Assembly (NCBI GenBank): GCA_050010135.1
Contig: JBEKLP010000102.1
Coordinates: forward strand, 1 to 6,737
Length of the DNA stretch: 6,737 bases
Direction: 5' to 3'
DNA from: FEN-1073 sp050010135
Lineage (GTDB): Bacteria; Chloroflexota; Anaerolineae; Anaerolineales; RBG-16-64-43
Shown: positions 5,131-6,737 of the stretch, one piece after another
Position numbering within the stretch: the stretch's first letter is position 1
Layout: each line of letters starts with the position of its first letter
Made by a program: the position numbers and the translations under genes
The notes under the pieces: model-generated
Databases searched by the model: none
Seen by the model: the letters and a program-made list of their open reading frames with translations, nothing else
What the model was told of the DNA's origin: nothing

Positions 5131-5424
5131 TTATCCCTTCTCATACAGATCGCTCCATCCCGGGTTTACACTGTTAATCAAAGATGATTTCCTAGCACGG
5201 GATCCGGCTTTTAATTGTTTTTCTCTCTGAAGGGCGAAATGAATGTTTTTGGTGGTCTCAAAATAAACGAGCTTGTGGACCTTATATTTCTTCGTAAAGA
5301 TATTTCCAATCCCGGCTTTATGTTAATAAATCCGGCGTTGGAGGTTATTGGTAACGCCGATGTATAAAACGGAATTGTGTAAATTGGCGAGAATGTAAAC
5401 CCAATATTGACGGTTGGATGACAT
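5131..5424 (-). pseudogene. Small GIY-YIG nuclease-domain gene with an internal stop
   Basis: From ATG 5424 the minus strand encodes a 97-codon protein ending in TAA at 5131-5133, interrupted by a single TAA at codon 34 (5323-5325). The GIY-like VYILAN (9-14), YIG as VLYIGVTNNLQRR (19-31; probable catalytic Arg30/31), then Y-stop-HK (33-36), KLVYFET (51-57), the metal-binding Glu68 in REKQLKAGSR (67-76) and LINSVNPGWSDLY (82-94) follow the order and size of stand-alone GIY-YIG proteins. The stop replaces the Glu of the usual YEHK, a one-base GAA to TAA change. Such small GIY-YIG proteins are presumed DNA endonucleases, with unknown role. GGGGGAA lies about five bases before the ATG. The gene is much richer in A+T than the metabolic genes and lies inside a repeat unit, both signs of transfer. 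A read error at 5323 would make it intact. Confidence 0.85.
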
Positions 5425-5447
5425 TGGGATTCCCCCATAGTGAATTA

Positions 5448-5453
5448 ATTATA
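5448..5453 (-). promoter_or_regulatory. Candidate -10 box for the GIY-YIG gene
   Basis: TATAAT reads on the minus strand 24 bases before the ATG at 5424, leaving room for a short leader that includes the GGGGGAA ribosome binding site. No good -35 hexamer was found at 16-18 bases. The surroundings are AT-rich, so chance occurrence is quite possible. Confidence 0.3.
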
Positions 5454-5543
5454 TACCTGTAATTCCTAACACGCTAGAAAAAATGATCACCGAATTGAAA
5501 ATCTTCAAAAGAGATGTCGAAGTGCACTATTCGAGCGAAGAAC

Positions 5544-5728
5544 AGATTGCTTCGTCGGTCTCGAGGCCAAAGGGCACGGCCTCGAGACCTCCTCGCAATG
5601 ACAAAGGTGGCTTTCACCTTTCAAGCCGTCGCCGCGTCAATTCCTTTTCTCAATTATGCGATCCGATAAAATCAATCTTGGATTGAAGAATGACCATTAC
5701 GCGTTGCGAGAAGTATAAAACAACCGAT
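5544..5728. repeat. Composite repeat unit 3, second half
   Basis: The copy begins AGATTGCTTCGTCGGTCTCG, has the stem GGTCTCGAGGCC with GGCCTCGAGACC, then CCTCGCAATGACAAAG, and the tail with CGCGTCAATTCCTTTTCTC to ATGCGATCCGA (5666). A diverged tail follows to the start of unit 4. It is preceded by GCGAAGAAC rather than the GCGAAGTGCG of units 2 and 4, a variant it shares with the copy at 6008. It is the missing second half of the copy that starts at 4855. Confidence 0.8.
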
Positions 5729-6007
5729 GTCATTGCGAGCCGCCGAAGGCGGCGAAGTCCCGGCCTCGCCCGGTGGGCTTACCGGAGCGTGGCAATCTCC
5801 CAACCAGCGAATACCCCGGGGGACTCTAGCAATGGAATAGAGGATTCATTCTGATTTGGGCGAAGTGCGAGATTGCTTCGTCGGTCTCGAGGCCAAAGGG
5901 CACGGCCTCGAGACCTCCTCGCAACGACAAAGTGGGTTTTCACCTTTCAGCCCGTCGCCGCGTCAATTTCTATTCTCAATTATGCGATCCGAGATTTAGC
6001 GAAGAAC
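5729..6007. repeat. Composite repeat unit 4 (about 279 bp)
   Basis: The unit has both halves: GTCATTGCGAGCCGCCGAAG with the extended CCTCGCCCGGTGGGCTTACC tip, GGCAATCTCCC, the AGCAATGGAATAG spacer, and the mirrored half from 5870 to ATGCGATCCGA at 5992. Its tail is cut short and joins directly to another second-half copy at 6008. The last bases of the mirrored half read CGCAACGACA, one change from the CGCAATGACA of the others. Confidence 0.8.
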
Positions 6008-6102
6008 AGATTGCTTCGTCAGTCTCGAGACCAAAGAGCACGGCCTCGAGACCTCCTCGCAATGACAAATCAGGTTTTTACCTTTCAACCCGTCGACGCG
6101 TC
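6008..6102. repeat. Composite repeat, solitary second half (copy 5)
   Basis: AGATTGCTTCGTCAGTCTCG, the CTCGAG stem-loop, CCTCGCAATGACAAA and GGTTTTTACCTTTCAA match the mirrored half of units 1-4. Homology ends at GACGCGTC (6102), 15 bases before the stop codon of the aldo/keto reductase. The repeat island therefore begins practically at the 3' end of that gene and may supply its transcript end. Confidence 0.8.
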
Positions 6103-6117
6103 CCGCGGGAAGGCGGC

Positions 6118-6737
6118 TTAGAGGATCGCCTCGATCTGCTTAATTTCTTCCGCCGAAAGCGGCGGCGCTTTCAGCGTGTTCACCGCGTCCTCAATCTGAG
6201 AGACTTTGCTTGCGCCGATCAACGCCGAGGTGATTTCCTTCCGCCGCAGAACCCAGGAGAGCGCCATCTGCGAGAGTTTCTGCCCGCGGGCGGCGGCGAT
6301 TTCGTTCAGTTTGGTCACTTTGGTCATCAGCTCGGGGGTGATGCTTTCCGGCCGGAGGAAGACGCTCCGCGCCGCGCGCGAATCCGCGGGGATGCCCTTC
6401 AGGTAGCGGTCGGTAAGCAGCCCCTGCGCCAGCGGCGAGAATACGATGCAGCCGATGCCCTCTTCGCCGAGCACTTGGAGCAGGCCATCTTCCACCCAAC
6501 GGTCGAACATGCTGTAGTTGGGTTGGTGGATCGCGCAACGGGTGCCCATCCCGCGCAGGAGATCCGCCGCCTGGCGGGTCTGTTCGGGCCGGTAGCTGGA
6601 GATCCCGGCGTACAGCGCTTTCCCGCTGCGGACGATGTCCGCCAGCGCACCCATCGTCTCCTCCAGCGGCGTTTGCGGGTCGGGGCGGTGGTGGTAGAAG
6701 ATATCCACATACTCGAGACCCATCCGGCGCAGGCTTT
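6118..6737 (-). CDS. yghZ: Aldo/keto reductase, YghZ-type (L-glyceraldehyde 3-phosphate reductase family), C-terminal part
   Basis: The frame is open from the right edge to TAA at 6118-6120, giving 205 residues of a protein usually about 330-345 long. The visible part begins SLRRMGLEYVDIFYHHRPDP; the second His of FYHH aligns with the catalytic His of the AKR tetrad, while the Asp, Tyr and Lys lie outside the window. Then come TPLEETMGAL, GKALYAGISSY, IHQPNYSMFDRWVE, VFSPLAQGLLTDRYLKGIP and the NADPH-binding SALIGASKVSQIEDAV near the end. This order matches E. coli YghZ (Gpr), which reduces L-glyceraldehyde 3-phosphate and methylglyoxal with NADPH. The MG at 6723 is an internal methionine, not the start. 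Substrate in this organism is unknown, since the family is broad and includes potassium-channel beta subunit relatives. No lesion is seen. Confidence 0.92.
   Translation of the reverse strand, partial: SLRRMGLEYVDIFYHHRPDPQTPLEETMGALADIVRSGKALYAGISSYRPEQTRQAADLLRGMGTRCAIHQPNYSMFDRWVEDGLLQVLGEEGIGCIVFSPLAQGLLTDRYLKGIPADSRAARSVFLRPESITPELMTKVTKLNEIAAARGQKLSQMALSWVLRRKEITSALIGASKVSQIEDAVNTLKAPPLSAEEIKQIEAIL

Noticed and set aside
5211..5438. A 75-codon open frame on the minus strand
   Set aside because: It reads the GIY-YIG relic in the wrong frame; the neighbouring frame shows the family motifs clearly.
4256..6102. CRISPR array
   Set aside because: Repeat units are about 290 bp, contain internal mirror symmetry, and have no regular unique spacers of 25-45 bases; no cas gene is present.

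Overview
The window is GC-rich bacterial chromosome, with every recognisable gene on the minus strand. The gene set is a 2-oxoacid:ferredoxin oxidoreductase of the indolepyruvate type, a PaaI-like hotdog thioesterase, a CBS-CBS-ACT protein, a branched-chain amino acid ABC transporter ATPase relic and a LysN-type aminotransferase. Together with dispersed palindromic repeats ending in 'TCATTGCGAG', this suggests an anaerobic or facultative member of Chloroflexota (Anaerolineae-like). That placement is an inference from gene content; no marker gene is present.

Right to left in transcription order. At 6118-6737 is the C-terminal part of a YghZ-type aldo/keto reductase, cut by the window edge. From 4256 to 6102 lies a 1.85 kb gene-poor island of composite repeats, about 290 bp per unit, in tandem and partly broken. 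Inside it is an AT-rich segment (about 4929-5543) carrying a small GIY-YIG nuclease gene that is complete except for one nonsense codon, with a cluster of strong hairpins at its 3' side. At 3789-4232 is a GNAT acetyltransferase. At 3600-3750 is a short AT-rich stretch with degenerate inverted and direct repeats. At 2299-3528 is an intact PLP aminotransferase, followed at once by a livF relic (1715-2280). The relic lacks its Walker A part and carries an in-frame TGA and a single-base frameshift. A pair of mirror-image palindromes (1608-1704) separates it from the CBS-CBS-ACT gene (915-1562), the thioesterase (394-783) and the first 130 codons of iorA (1-391).

Read together, the left half looks like an aromatic (or branched-chain) amino acid degradation module. 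The aminotransferase would make the 2-oxoacid, IorA with IorB (not in view) would convert it to arylacetyl-CoA and reduced ferredoxin, the thioesterase would act on the CoA ester, and the CBS-ACT protein would sense nucleotide and amino acid. The liv transporter that would feed it appears to have been lost here. The right half is accessory DNA shaped by repeats. No clearly new system is proven; the repeat island with its embedded GIY-YIG relic is the part most worth following.
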